In this document: positions 37,325 to 48,540 of the stretch, piece after piece
Numbering within the stretch: position 1 is the first letter of the stretch
Layout of the letters: each line of letters starts with the position of its first letter
Origin: Trachythela sp. YZ-2020
Taxonomy: Eukaryota; Cnidaria; Anthozoa; Malacalcyonacea; Clavulariidae
Reading direction: 5' to 3'
Assembly: GCA_016169945.1 (NCBI GenBank)
Contig: JADLSH010000382.1
Coordinates: forward strand, 3,534,001 to 3,598,000
DNA: 64,000 nucleotides
Made by a program: the position numbers and the translations under genes
Notes under the pieces: generated by a model
The model's database searches: none
Told to the model about the DNA's origin: nothing
The model's input: only the letters and a program-made list of their open reading frames with translations

Positions 37325-38435
37325 TCAGTTCTCTTGCCAAGATCCAACAACAACAAACTTTTCAGAATACATAGATATAACATCCGAACTATTGTCCTCA
37401 TCACCAAAGGCAGTATTTTCCACATGCAAAATTTCTGTCAATTGTTGAATTTCCTCAACTTCATTTACATTCACTGCCTCAGTTTCACCAACACTAGCAC
37501 CACTAGACAGGTCTTCGTTCTGTACCACTCGGTGTGTATCAATATTTGCCAAACAAACAGGATTTAGTAGTTGTTTAAAACAATTACATTCAGTTGGCTT
37601 GTTTAAAACAATTACATTCAGTTGGCTTGTTTAAAGGTACTGGTGGAAGTACATTATCCAGCTCATCATTTTGAATATCCAGGTCACCTGGAGGGACTGC
37701 TTGGGATGTTGGTGATGATAAAATATCAAACTCCCACAACATGACAATATTACATAGCCGGCCACATCCATCCCTGATTTCAATGGGGTCATGAAACTAC
37801 ACATGGAAGTAAGAAACACATTGAGTAGGAACATAACAACAAAGTCAAGGTAAAGGACTTAAATATCAGTCTAACAATGACGTGTTTAATATTAATATAA
37901 AAAACAAATAAAAAATTTATTTTATGCCCTGAATTATATCAAATATATTTATATATTATAATCAATTTTCACTACATTTTTACTGATTAAATCCTTTCTT
38001 ATTCAAAGATATTTATGTACTGTAAACACATTGTATGTATTTCTTATCTGTTTTTAAAGTTTCTATTTTTTGGAAATATACAAAATGTATTTCAATCAAA
38101 ATTATGTATATAGCCTACAGTATTAAAAGCATGCGTTTAAATCATCTCACCTTGAAAACGCAACTGGTATGCACTTCTATCAATGCAGGGCTACTACAAT
38201 GAGCGAACATTTCTTCGATTTTTATGCCTTTAACAACTGATGGAATAAGGGCTGTTCGTCGAATGTCCAAACTATCCATAAAACTTATATGAACCTCGCA
38301 GCATTCTAGTTGAACGCACGGTAATCCATCTGTGATCATATTCACAGGGTTTTTCGACACACAATGAACATAAAGAAGTTCATGCCCATCTAATTCAGAA
38401 GCTTTCATCCCAGTAATACTGCGAAAACTCGCCAT
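37325..38435 (-). pseudogene. Open segments, possible opposite-strand gene of the TIR element
   Basis: 38435-38142 encodes 97 residues (MASFRSITGMKASELDGHEL..., ELLYVHCVSKNP, CVQLECCEVHISFMD), compositionally protein-like, ending at a possible donor (AAG/GTGAGATG near 38152). A second acidic segment lies at 37552-37325 (NVNEVEEIQQLTEIL). I recognise no domain. They may be exons of one gene convergent with the SANT/MADF-like gene, the two-gene layout seen in some DNA transposons; that is inference. Confidence 0.35.
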
Positions 38436-40148
38436 TTTTTAATATTTTACTTTTAATCTCTGAGTTGTGAACGCAGCGAGCAAGGAGCAGGCCGAGAAAT
38501 TGAGTATATATGATAAACCGCCCCGGCGCGCGTTGCATTTCGGGAAGACCCTCATTCCTCCTCTGAGTTTTAACTATAGAATTCTGAAGTATATCATGTA
38601 GGTATGTTATAATGCATTCAATAAGCTTCTTCTTCAATATTCAGTCTTCCGTTCTACAAAACGTTTCGAAAAGTTCATAAAATTATACTGCATTTTACCG
38701 ATAAATTCCTTTTTGAAATGAAATCAGTCGACAATAAAATCGCTCTCCTTTTAATTTATAGCTTGTAAATAACACAAAATATAGGATACTATAACTGGAA
38801 TTAAATGAAAAACTATGCATATGAAGCAACAGTTTTTAGAGCAACAAATACAACAACAATTATAACAAACTTGCCTTTAATGCTTTATATATTTTACTTT
38901 TTCGATCATACATCTCTTCTTATCCTTTTTATGAAGTAAAAGCGATAAAATTTGTTCCACAGTTCTTCTTAAAGTCCTAAAAGTGACTTTTAATTCAGAA
39001 TTTCTAATATTTTTCAGACCATTTTAAACTATTTCACTCATTCCGCTTCTGACAATAAAAATCCGCGAAAGGTCCACCCATGCAACGATGAACATAGAGA
39101 TTATAAAAGAATAGAAGAGGCATCCAATTGACATATGTTAGTCAAGAAAAGGGAAAAATCAACCTCGTTTATAAAAACTTTATTAATATAGAGCAACTGA
39201 GCAAGACTCAATGGTGTGTTCTATATTTTTTTATCAGTTAATCATTGAGACTACAGTAGATATTAATATGTCTTGTCACCACTCACCAATTTAAATGGGT
39301 AAATAATTTGCAACAACTGTTGGTAATTATATATATATTTAAGGGATCAAAATAATTATGATGGAATTTGACATTCTGATCAACACAACCTCAAGGTGCA
39401 GACTGTATAAACAACTTATCCGATGTACCACTACTTTACCATAGATCATCACCAGCTCATTTGTATACAGTCATACTTCTCTAATATCGTTGCCAAAGTG
39501 TCTGTTTTATGGAGATGTTTTGAAATACAATATATTCTGTCTGGACATTGGAAATTGTCCATAGTTGAGAGGTGTCTGTATTAGAGACGTGACTGTATTA
39601 GAGAGGTGTCCATAAGGAGCTCAGCTTTATTTGTACTTGACCAAAATAAAAACATATTTTGTGTATTTGAATCCTTGTAACTACATATGTTTAAATCAAG
39701 TTTGAGCCATCTACAATTACAAAATATATTAACTTTACTGCACTCTATTTTATTGGAAATGATTAAAGGACTTACAATATACAGAATAATTACTCATTGT
39801 GCATGATTATGTAGGTATATTTCATACACCTGTTATATTGTTACTTTCGCCAGCTGATGTTTTATTACCAGCCTGGGACAACATTTATTTTCCCAAGACA
39901 AATTGTATTTATATCACTAGAAATATTAAAAATGAACCTTAAACTGTAATTTTGACCATTGTAAATATTTTATAAAAGGAACAAAATAAATTAATGCCAG
40001 TACTATGGTAAATAGCCTGTTTGCCTCTCAGCTTTCTTTCAATGTATGTTTTGACTTGCAAAGTTGGGTACTTGGGATGGTTAACTTTAGTGGCACAATG
40101 CAGGAATCAAAGTCTGCCAACAGTTTGCAAGTTTAGTGGAATATATTA

Positions 40149-40464
40149 GGGAAGCACGGGTGGCAGATGCGGTTAGCGTGCTGTCTCTTACCTCTGAGTT
40201 AAGCTTTCTATACAGCAGGTCGAGGGCATGGATTTACTCAGGTTGGGTAACGTCAGTGCGCTTGATAAACTCATGTAAGTTGAGATTGGTTGGTTCTCTC
40301 CTGTGCTTCGAGGGTTTTTCTCCGGGTACTCCGGTATTTCTCCCACGCTAAAAAAGCTAACCCTTAGGCACTAACTACTAACTAACCCTCGGAACCTTTG
40401 TCAATTGGGTTGCAAAACCTGTTAAGGCTTTCCGTCCACCTCAGAGTGGTAAACATATTAAACT
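40149..40464 (+). mobile_element. SINE with tRNA-like head
   Basis: It starts GGGAAGCACGGGTGGCAGAT and has an A-box-like TGGCAGATGCGGTTAGCGTG and a weaker B-box-like GCAGGTCGAGGGC. The body then matches the truncated copy at 8432-8648, ending in CCACCTCAGAGTGGTAA and an A-rich tail. A tRNA-derived Pol III SINE is the natural reading. Confidence 0.72.
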
Positions 40465-41772
40465 AAACTTGTGGCCCACATGGTATGCATGTGTAGAGGG
40501 CCAAACAAGGCTGGATATTTCTCACTAATCATGACCTTGCATTCATTCCTAAGTTGGAAGACCCAAGTAAAGAAGAAGTCGTTTTCGACGTACAGGAACA
40601 GTCGGACGAGGACGTGGTGGAAATTAAACACATCAACTGTGTTCTCTCTACTACAACGGAACACAAACGCAGTTGTGAAAACCATGCGCAGAACAATTGC
40701 GCAGAACGGACTGTAACCTACCTTTAAATATTTTTTGTTGAGATTTTAGTTGTAGTATTGTACTTCTATTTTAGCTACAAATGGTAGTTGTACTAATGAC
40801 ATAATAAAAATGTTCTTTACTTGTACGTATCTTTACTTTGTTCTCAAACTCTTCCCGCATTAGTACAAAATTAATATACCTTTTTGCCAAGGCAGCATTT
40901 CATACCATTCAGGTAACCTAGTTTATGTATAATTCAAACTTGCTTTTTTCCAGGTCCATGTTAGTTTAAACATCTAAAATAGAAATGCCACAAACAATAA
41001 TAGTTAGCAGTTACAATAACTAAGGGAAATATGCTATTAGAAATCTGTAATTTGTACTAGGCTTAACTGGGAGATCTAATTTCTTGTGTTATCAGAAGAA
41101 ATGTACATCTTTATCAGTACATGTAATCAAGGTCAAGATGTGCACATCAACTATGCTGTATATGTTATTATTTCAACTAAGGGCCAAGGCACGTAGTACG
41201 GAAAATATTCCATTTTCAAAACCCGATTTCTTGTTAGTTTCTAGATCTGGAGTCATTTTTTATTTTTTTGGTATCATTTGAAAGAAAAAGTTTTACAGAT
41301 TTCAGTAACATGACTTCTATTGACTTTCCTCAATGAGAACTAAAAAGGCTCCTGCATGCTTTAAGGACATATTTCATGTTGATATCGAGGGTTGATATAG
41401 TGACCAAAAAATCAGGTCAATAAATACCTATATTATTGTAACCAAACTGTAAATTAGAAGCCATACCTAACCTAAATATTCACATTCGATGCACATGTAA
41501 CAAGATTATCGATACATATCTGTGAAAATACCCAATTTTCAATGAGAAAATTCGAGTTAAAACCAGACGAAAAATTTCATAGTGCGGAACGCCGGAAGCT
41601 TGCGCTGGAAGTCTCCGGCGCATTGCAACCACTGATTGCAACCAATCACCGTGCTCATGAAGGTGGACCAATGAGATGGAAGATTCTTACACCCTTTTCC
41701 AGGGTCATCTCCTCCTCCCTTCGTCGCGCGTCTACCAAGATTACCCTGGGGACGAGGTTGGTGAAAAATTGA

Positions 41773-42362
41773 AACTTCCTAATGGGGCCGCCTTGTGAGT
41801 CCCAGATGTAATTCTCGTATGTGAAATCGTGCGCCCATTGGCTACATTTGAAATCTCCTTAGCAACACTGCCTTAGCAACAAAAAATTGATTTTGGACGT
41901 GAAAAAATACACGAAAAAAGCCTAAAAAAATGTGTAAAAATCACTCCTATGTGTCTTAAAATTTTAAAAGAATGTGTTAATATATATTGAGAATTGACCT
42001 GCAAAAAACTGATATAATTGATTTGTTTTCCTTCTTTGTCTATTTAAAGTTGAGCAACCAAGTGAGAAACAAGTGAGAGACTGCAGAGTGAAAACACCCG
42101 CCTTTAAAGTTAAATGCCAGTTCCACTGAGCAGTTTCATTGCTTCGATCACACCAAGTCCACATCTTTAAACATCAAATTAAAAACAAATTGGCTCACAA
42201 AGGAATAGTTTTTCGCTGAATTTGGGTAGGTTTTTTTAACATTTTGCCTCATTTAGACTAAGGCAGTGTTACTAAGGAGATTTCAAATGTAGCCAATGGG
42301 CGCACGATTTCACATACGGGACTTACATACGGGACTTACAAGGGCCCCGATTAGGAAGCTTC
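41773..42362. mobile_element. MITE with ~120-bp inverted arms
   Basis: Left arm CTTCCTAATGGGGCC...CGTATGTGAAATCGTGCGCC; right arm is the inverse, with a local duplication of CATACGGGACTTA. The arms continue inward through GGAGATTTCAAATGTAGCCAA and AGGCAGTGTT. The pairing extends a little past both ends (GAAAATTGAA). Confidence 0.75.
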
Positions 42363-42505
42363 AATTTTCCCCTCAATTTATCCTCGGATGCCCCCTCTAT
42401 TATTTTATAATCTCAATGACGATGAACCCATAGCGACGCGCCCGCGATCATTGATGAACTTTGAAAGCAGGATTAGTACCCTCGCCCCGGGCTGACACCC
42501 GGAAC

Positions 42506-43058
42506 GGCGCATATAATTTTTTAATTAAGCTCCTGGAAAACTAGAATGTTACAGAAACAGTCTTTTGGATGACAAAAACTTTCAACGGTCGATGTTTGGC
42601 CAACAGGACTGAACATTTTTTAAACCATGCTATTATTTATTTAAAATAATTTCTAATTGGCCAACAACCAACGGTGAAATATCAACGCAGTGGCTGCGAA
42701 ATATGGAGTTGCAACAACATACCGCACGATTTGACGTCATAGCGTGCGATATGAAAAGTAGATAGTACACGTTATGACGTCATGCCAAACACGAACAAAA
42801 ACAATATGGCGCAGTCTTCGGCCAATTTACAGACTTAAAAGAAGCAGAACTTCAAACATATAAACTAAATATAGACGAAAAAAATGATGAAAGGCTCTGA
42901 AATATTTTTTATGTATTTGAAAGAAAGAGCACACATTTCCTGAAAATGGCAAGAAGAACTCTTAATTAGCTTGAAGAATTGAACCTACAAGTGCGGAAAC
43001 ATGCATGGTATATAAGGTACCAACCTTTTAAATTGTCTTCTCCAGTTTTATCATTAGG
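42506..43058. other. Left flank of the Polinton, no gene seen
   Basis: AT-rich host sequence ending in the target site. No coding signal. Confidence 0.5.
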
Positions 43059-43064
43059 AATCGC
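43059..43064 (+). repeat. Polinton left target-site duplication
   Basis: AATCGC, repeated at 58751-58756. Confidence 0.93.
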
Positions 43065-43217
43065 AGTAGTATAGGAGATGGGGGTACGAGCACACTTTTC
43101 CATAGGCCTGTACCCTTTTCGGATATACAGACCCACGCCATAGTCATAATTTTTATAATTGCGTTTGCTCACCTCATCTCCCATAAATATGCAGATACCG
43201 CATCATGTTTGCGCACC
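43065..43217 (+). repeat. Polinton left terminal inverted repeat
   Basis: 153 bp beginning AGTAGTATAGGAGATGGGGG. By eye it is identical to the reverse complement of 58598-58750. The first ten bases resemble the AGTAGTATA motif found before many of its start codons. Confidence 0.95.
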
Positions 43218-43252
43218 CATCTTCTATACTGCCTTTTCGGTATTTTTGCGCA

Positions 43253-46200
43253 CTATTCAGCGGATATGTCCCTATGCCCATATGCTAGAGAGTCAACTCC
43301 GTTATCCAATAAGTATCTTTTATCGTCAAAACAGCTCAATGATATTTTATTTATGTTGTGAGTACCAAGGTCATGATTTTTGCTTCTAATACTTTTCATA
43401 TCATGTCTAAGTATCTTTGATTTGAATAGCACTTTCTTATAGTCGGAGTGTTTAATATTATTCTTAACTACAGATTTTTTAACTCCTTTACATTTTTTTA
43501 TTACGTTGCTATTGCCAACATCCACGGAGTAGTTTTTACTTCGAAGGCCAACAAATTCCACTATAGGTTTTCCAGCTGTTTCATCCTTCATTTTACCAAT
43601 TACCTTCTTATTCTCCTTAAAGTAAAAGGGGCTATCCTCAGGGTAGTCACTATTATCAAATAGTTCTTTATCCTTTATTAGATCCTCATAGACATTCTCA
43701 GTCACTATCTCATACAATAAAGAGTCAGTATCTGTGAAGAGTAACTTAACACTATCTCCGTAGACCTTCTTGGTGTAGTTATAGTGGAAGTCACACATTA
43801 ACTTTTTAGATAGATCAAGGATGCACATCCCAACATACGCTGGACGATTTAATGTTAGTACCTCCTTAATCTTATGAACAACTACCAGGTCCTTATTAAT
43901 TATTTTGCTACTAACAAATGTTGGTTTAGCGACTAGCTTAGACAGTTGTTTTTCAATGGTCACGAGTCTAACATCAACCCTCTTCCTCAGGTTTTCCATG
44001 GTTTTACCGAACACGCTATTATTCATTAGCTTAAAGAAATCCTTCTCAAAAGCATTCTTAGCAGCTGTTCTTTTAACTGTATTAAAGTCAATATACTCTC
44101 CTAACCACTTGCTCTGATTAAATTCTAGAATTCGATCAACTTTAGTGACCTTAATACCAAGATCCATATACAGTTTAAGGTTTTCATAATGACAGACATA
44201 CTTCTTTTTATTATATAATGTAGTCATTAGCTTTCTCATATTACCAGTTTTAAGGTCGAACTTATTGCAGATACCAAGACAATACTTAGATAACTCAGAC
44301 TTATCAATTAACCTATGCTCAGGGGCTAGTGGATAGTCATTATGCATATCATGAAGTTCCTCAGGGTATTCCAAGTCAACTTCCAATACAATACCCTTAT
44401 TACTATCTGGAGTGTACTTGCTAAGGTTAGCCTTCTGAGGGTCCAACCACTTAAATCCACCAGTTGGCAAGGATTGGCTCATTGCCCACCCATACAGGTT
44501 ATTAGCATCCAGGTACATAAGATACTTAGTTGGCTTATTCTCATCATAGTCACTAAGGTAGGGATTATTTGCCTTAGCATACCTCTTGGATATGTAACTA
44601 ATTCCCCCACGCATACCTTTTTCAATAAACTGGTACATATCAATGTCTGTAATAAGGTCAAGCTTAATACCAGTCATCTTTAACATTGCATCCCATGCCA
44701 GCCCAGGAGATGTGAAGTAGTGGCAAGGATCCAACTTGTAGTTCTCAATACATGTCTCCCTAAAGTTCTCAAATACATCAGACAGTAGTGCAACATCACT
44801 TTTCAAATATAGATCATGATACTCACCCATATCCCGCAGTTTGAATGTTTCCCAAACTTTCTTAGCGTGACCGTAGTCCTCCTCTGAGATGCTGCGGTCA
44901 TCCAATTTGGAGTAGAACTTCTCAATACTAGGTAATTCTGGTATACTAAACTTTGTAAAAGAGTTCATGTAATCATACGGGTAAACCCCCTTTCTAGACA
45001 TTACTGTGATGTCATCACCAAACTCCTGAGCGGTGTATTTAAATTTATCAGGAGGGACATTAGCAACTAGCTTATCCAAAGAGCTACTCATATACTGCAT
45101 ACTATCTAGAAACACCAGATTAGGACCAAGCATAATAGCCATGTATCTCTCCATGTTATTTGGAATGCAGTTAACAGTCAACCCAAATTCACTAGCCACC
45201 TCACCAACTTGCTGCATTATAAGGTGACTATCATAGCCCCTCAGGTTGTGAAAGATCACAGGTATTTTATTAGTCATCCTAAAGTTCCTGTTACACAATT
45301 GGTGAGCTGATCCTCTATACTTTCCAGTGGCGTGGCAGTGATCCCTAACAGTAATATCCTCACTTGTGTACTTCACACCGCAAATATGACAGCTCCTTTG
45401 AGACTTATAATGCTTCTCATCATTTTTACTCATTACTAAACACTTATTAAACTCTTCCATTCTAACTGTGTTACAGTACTCAACCTAACATCTTCCATCA
45501 AAAACTTATTCACAGCATTATACCCTCTATAAATCTGAACCGGCTTGCTAAATGAGTCATCGTACCCACAAACAACCTTATATCCATATCCGCAGTCAAC
45601 ATGCTCCTGAAGTTTCCCAGGGTCTTCACTATCACCACTGCGGAGAATAGCCTCAAAGTCAGCATATATGACAAAGGGGACTTGTAGCTGTTTATGATAA
45701 TTAACAAACTTAACCTTACTACCGGATTTAGGCATCTGAACTGACTGTCTGCCATTAACAGTTATACAAACATCCTTATGGTTACCAAGTAGTTCGTCAC
45801 TACTAAAACACTGTAGACAGAGCATACAAAAATGCTTTTTCTCCCGGTGTTTAGTATGATTATACATAAACCTATTGAAGTCCGTTATAAGTACATAATG
45901 GCCGTTGTATAACAGTAGGTTAAGAACCTTATCATTACCACGTTTGCTAATATACAAAGGGTACTTTTCCCCCTTCTGTGAGTATCCAAATACATTAACA
46001 TTTATCCCACATTGCTCCTCAATTTTGGGGTATTGCTTCATGGTTACTGGGAGGTTAATTCCACTGTACCCTAACTCCAACGTCTTAACAAAGGCCCGAT
46101 CATCCTTTTTAATCCTTAATGCATTTGTTTTTTGAGGGTTCAACATTCTTATATGACACCATCTAAAGCACTCATTATCAGAGTTCTGTATATTAATTAA

Positions 46201-46656
46201 TCCTTTACGACTATTTTGCAGCTCTTTAGGTAATGGTACATAACTACTACCTCTGAGTGGAGTGTATTTATTTAAGTTAATATACTGACCATCAACGCTT
46301 TCAATTGCCCATCCAGACCCAGCTTCCATCCATGCATCTATCACGCTCAGAATCCGTTCCTCTCCAATTTGTAGTTGTTTATCTATACTGCCACCCGATG
46401 ATGGTAGGATAATATCAGGTTTACTATTAATATACACATCCTTATAAGTTGTAAGTGCCTTTTCCCCCTCCTTGTAGAACTTAATAACAATGGTTCTAAC
46501 AAACTTAATACCCAGTGAGGTTTCCAATTCCTCACTTATTACTTTACGAACCGATTTCCTTGTTTCCTCTAATACGCTTATAGGATTTATGTCATGAATG
46601 TGAGCATGTATTTGAACTGATTTGGTGTATCCACGCAGGGCTTTCACTTGTCTCAT
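43253..46656 (-). pseudogene. polB: Protein-primed family-B DNA polymerase (PolB), frame-broken
   Basis: It replicates the element by protein priming. I start at 46656 (ATG after ACTAATAGT); the frame upstream opens only with GTG. The first segment (to 45436) has a C2H2-like finger (HFCMLCLQCF...) and the exonuclease I motif YADFE. The second (from about 45484 to 43253) begins with an HNH/endonuclease VII-like cluster (CHICG, DHCHATGKYRG, CN), then exonuclease II (FHNLRGYDSH) and III (YLKSD), polymerase motif A (LDANNLYG), motif B (KLMNNSVFG) and motif C (FTDTDS). All catalytic blocks are present. A one-base loss near 45484-45487 separates the halves. Combined length of about 1,130 residues is normal for Polinton PolB. 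It ends 36 bp from the left TIR. Confidence 0.95.
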
Positions 46657-46686
46657 ACTATTAGTACACACTTTGTCCTTAAGTGC

Positions 46687-47514
46687 TTAAACGCACCTCC
46701 GAGAGTCCCGGGAGTGGAATCCATTATAATGTGACATTAGTGTTTTCTCACTTTTAAACCCCCTACCACATTTCTTACACATAATCCTAACCAATTTCAT
46801 ATAATCACAGATCTCAGTGATTATATAATCATAATCACTACTAACAATACACTTATATCCATTCACACTGTAGCTTTTAAGTAGCTCCTTTTGACTGATA
46901 GATAACTTTGACTCAGCATTGGCCCCGCACTTAGGTGTTTTTAATTCTATACACAACCCGCTATAATACTTATGTGAATTCCCAATTATTAAATCAGGTT
47001 GCCCCTTTTGGTAACCTTTAATATATGACTTAATTCTTTTGGATGATGTGTCCTGAAGCTCACCAAGACCAGCTATAATTAATGCATTACTGTGGAATCG
47101 CCTTATATAGCTAACCACCTTAGCATGCAAGTCAAACTCATTAACTATTCTAAATGTGAATGTCTTAGGATCATTAAACATTTTATACTCTCCATACTTT
47201 CTAATACTAGGAAGAACCTCAGAGAACACCCAACGTTGGAATTGTTTAGCAGACTCCAGCTTAGATCGGAATATAAGTGAGTACACTCCTGGTTCCATTA
47301 TGTAGACAGTGTTCCCCCGGTGATTCACCGGGGAAGGGATTCGACATTTAAACTCTTCCGGAACATGCCTTCTTATAGCACCATCCGTATCCTTATACCC
47401 TAAGGCCCTTGCCACCTCACACCCCATAAATAAGACCTGTTCACCTTTCATCACCGGATTTAATGTTACGCCTAATGTTTTGTGTGTAAACTCCCTTACT
47501 GCTAGTAGTGTCAT
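46687..47514 (-). CDS. BRO-N domain, VRR-type nuclease-like and C2H2 finger protein
   Basis: 275 residues. The start is ATG at 47514 (after GGTAGTATAT), because the longer frame begins with GTG. Residues ~5-105 fit the BRO-N fold of viral and phage DNA-binding proteins (GYKDTDGAIRRHVPEE, then YSLIFRSKLESAKQFQRWVF). The middle carries a PD-(D/E)XK-like signature, QPDLIIG followed by CIELKTPK, as in VRR-NUC/Holliday-junction-type nucleases. The C-terminus has a C2H2 finger (CKKCGRGFKSEKTLMSHYNGFH). It lies 30 bp upstream of polB on the same strand, so a role in replication or genome processing is likely; enzymatic activity is inference. The frame is intact. Confidence 0.75.
   Translation of the reverse strand: MTLLAVREFTHKTLGVTLNPVMKGEQVLFMGCEVARALGYKDTDGAIRRHVPEEFKCRIPSPVNHRGNTVYIMEPGVYSLIFRSKLESAKQFQRWVFSEVLPSIRKYGEYKMFNDPKTFTFRIVNEFDLHAKVVSYIRRFHSNALIIAGLGELQDTSSKRIKSYIKGYQKGQPDLIIGNSHKYYSGLCIELKTPKCGANAESKLSISQKELLKSYSVNGYKCIVSSDYDYIITEICDYMKLVRIMCKKCGRGFKSEKTLMSHYNGFHSRDSRRCV
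47315..47333. other. Perfect 19-nt palindrome in the BRO-N gene
   Basis: CCCCGGTGATTCACCGGGG, a 9-bp inverted repeat around one T, lies within codons of the BRO-N region. Confidence 0.7.
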
Positions 47515-47529
47515 ATATACTACCACACA

Positions 47530-47934
47530 CTATAATAAATACCGGTAAATAGCATACCCAGTGCCTATACCAACCCCAGCAGTGGCCAATAGCTGATACT
47601 CACTCATCTCATCACTAGGATGGTAGTAGTCACTCAACTTTGGTGGTACTGACGGCTTACTTTGTGCCTGAATTTTATTCAATAATATTAAAGAGTCATT
47701 AGTAAGTGCAATGTCATCATTCGCATCCTTTATTTTATCCCTCAGTTCTTGTATTTTATTACGCCTCAGTACTTCCTGTTCATAGAACTTTTCCTTAGCT
47801 GTGGCAAGGTCCTCTAGTGCTTTATTATGTCTCCTCATCTCAGATTCATACCCGTTCTTATCAATAAACTTAAACAAATAACCAGCACCAGCAAACGATA
47901 TCGCTGCAAATGTTGTTTGTACCACTGATTGCAT
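47530..47934 (-). CDS. Small two-membrane-segment coiled-coil protein
   Basis: 134 residues. There is an N-terminal hydrophobic segment (TTFAAISFAGAGYLF), a long charged central helix (about residues 30-95, EALxxL-type heptads) and a C-terminal hydrophobic segment (LLATAGVGIGTGYAIYRYLL). It starts at ATG 47934 after GGTATA. I recall similar small proteins, with a late SDFYxPS-like then hydrophobic tail, from cnidarian Polintons; here SDYYHPSDEMSEYQLL. Function unknown; a virion membrane or capsid-associated part is plausible. The frame is intact. Confidence 0.7.
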   Translation of the reverse strand: MQSVVQTTFAAISFAGAGYLFKFIDKNGYESEMRRHNKALEDLATAKEKFYEQEVLRRNKIQELRDKIKDANDDIALTNDSLILLNKIQAQSKPSVPPKLSDYYHPSDEMSEYQLLATAGVGIGTGYAIYRYLL

Positions 47935-47953
47935 TATACCACTCCCGGAGGTA

Positions 47954-48178
47954 TTACTTAAAAGGGTCTGATGGTAGATACTTTTTGTCCTGTAGATACT
48001 TAACCGCCAAAGCGCTACCAGACACAGCCACTGCCAACTTCGCAGTCCCCATTAGTGACTCTGGAGTTGACAATGGCTCCTTTAGTATCTTCTTACTAAT
48101 CATACTCAAACCCACTGCACCAAATGTTATCATAATTGAATTATACACCCGGTTCATTAAATCTTTTTCCTCCGACAT
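47954..48178 (-). CDS. Small membrane protein, unknown
   Basis: 74 residues starting MSEEKDLMNRV. There are two hydrophobic stretches (SIMITFGAVGLSMI and LMGTAKLAVAVSGSALAVKY) joined by a short basic loop, and a polar C-terminus. It lies 19 bp before the coiled-coil membrane gene on the same strand. No family recognised; its place in the minus-strand cluster suggests a late or structural role. Confidence 0.6.
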   Translation of the reverse strand: MSEEKDLMNRVYNSIMITFGAVGLSMISKKILKEPLSTPESLMGTAKLAVAVSGSALAVKYLQDKKYLPSDPFK

Positions 48179-48193
48179 ACTGTTGTATTATAT

Positions 48194-48511
48194 TTAAAGT
48201 TTGTCTAGTTCTGGTCCCGGTCTTTCCGGTTCTGGTTTTTCCGGCTCCGGTTTTTCCGGTCTTCCCGGTTCCACTGCAGCTTGTCTAGTGTAATACAAGC
48301 TTACTAAGGCGATCAATACCCCAATTACACCTATATATATTGCTTCACTCCCGGGAAGACCGTAGGTAAACCAAGATGTGTCACCACCGGCGGCGGCATC
48401 CTCTAGTAATTTTTTCTTCCTCTCACGTGCCTGCCTAGAGAACTCAGCTAACCTTTTACCAGCCTCAACACGTTTTGGATCCTTCTCTTTTTTGGTCACT
48501 TGGTCATTCAT
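48194..48511 (-). CDS. Small basic protein with one membrane segment and PEKPEP tail
   Basis: 105 residues if started at ATG 48511 (after CACTATATATT). An alternative ATG at 48544 overlaps the stop of the collar gene as ATGA. The first third is highly charged (VTKKEKDPKRVEAGKRLAEF, RERKKK). A membrane segment (AIYIGVIGVLIALVSLYY) follows and the C-terminus is a GRPEKPEPEKPEPERPGPEL repeat. The start motif favours the shorter form. No family recognised. Confidence 0.6.
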   Translation of the reverse strand: MNDQVTKKEKDPKRVEAGKRLAEFSRQARERKKKLLEDAAAGGDTSWFTYGLPGSEAIYIGVIGVLIALVSLYYTRQAAVEPGRPEKPEPEKPEPERPGPELDKL

Positions 48512-48540
48512 AATATATAGTGATACTTCCGGGAGTAGTT

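Larger units (their letters stand above)
35428..38565. mobile_element. 3.1-kb TIR element inserted in E2
   Basis: TIRs CAGAGGAGGAATGAGGGTCT and the inverse (GACCCTCATTCCTCCTCTG) are extended by CCCGAAATGCA. The flanking duplication is AGTTTTAAC (9 bp, 35419-35427 and 38566-38574; 8 bp if the outer A is chance). Eight would suggest hAT and nine Mutator-like. It carries gene fragments on both strands, listed separately, none a recognised transposase. Confidence 0.82.
39098..42413. mobile_element. Composite insertion in E2
   Basis: Inverted ends GAGATTATAAAAGAATAGA and the inverse TCTATTATTTTATAATCTC, extended by GGCATCC, interrupt the E2 arm between GATGAACATA and GATGAACCCATAG. The duplication is imperfectly placed, so the exact ends are uncertain. 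It contains a SINE (40149-40464) and a MITE (41773-42362). Elsewhere (39130-40120 and 40480-41750) I see AT-rich sequence and no gene. Confidence 0.5.
35114..42505. mobile_element. E2: second, decayed and interrupted copy of the E1 family
   Basis: 35111-35427 matches the E1 terminus and outer arm (17871 inverted, 1-60, 300-374, 5745-5850). 38575-39090 continues with the arm segment equivalent to 5830-6400. 42424-42455 gives the next arm piece (GCGCCCGCGATCATTGATGA), with a GC-rich piece after it. The two gaps are later insertions. It begins at the cutC stop codon, so it may supply or have replaced the 3' UTR. Confidence 0.65.
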
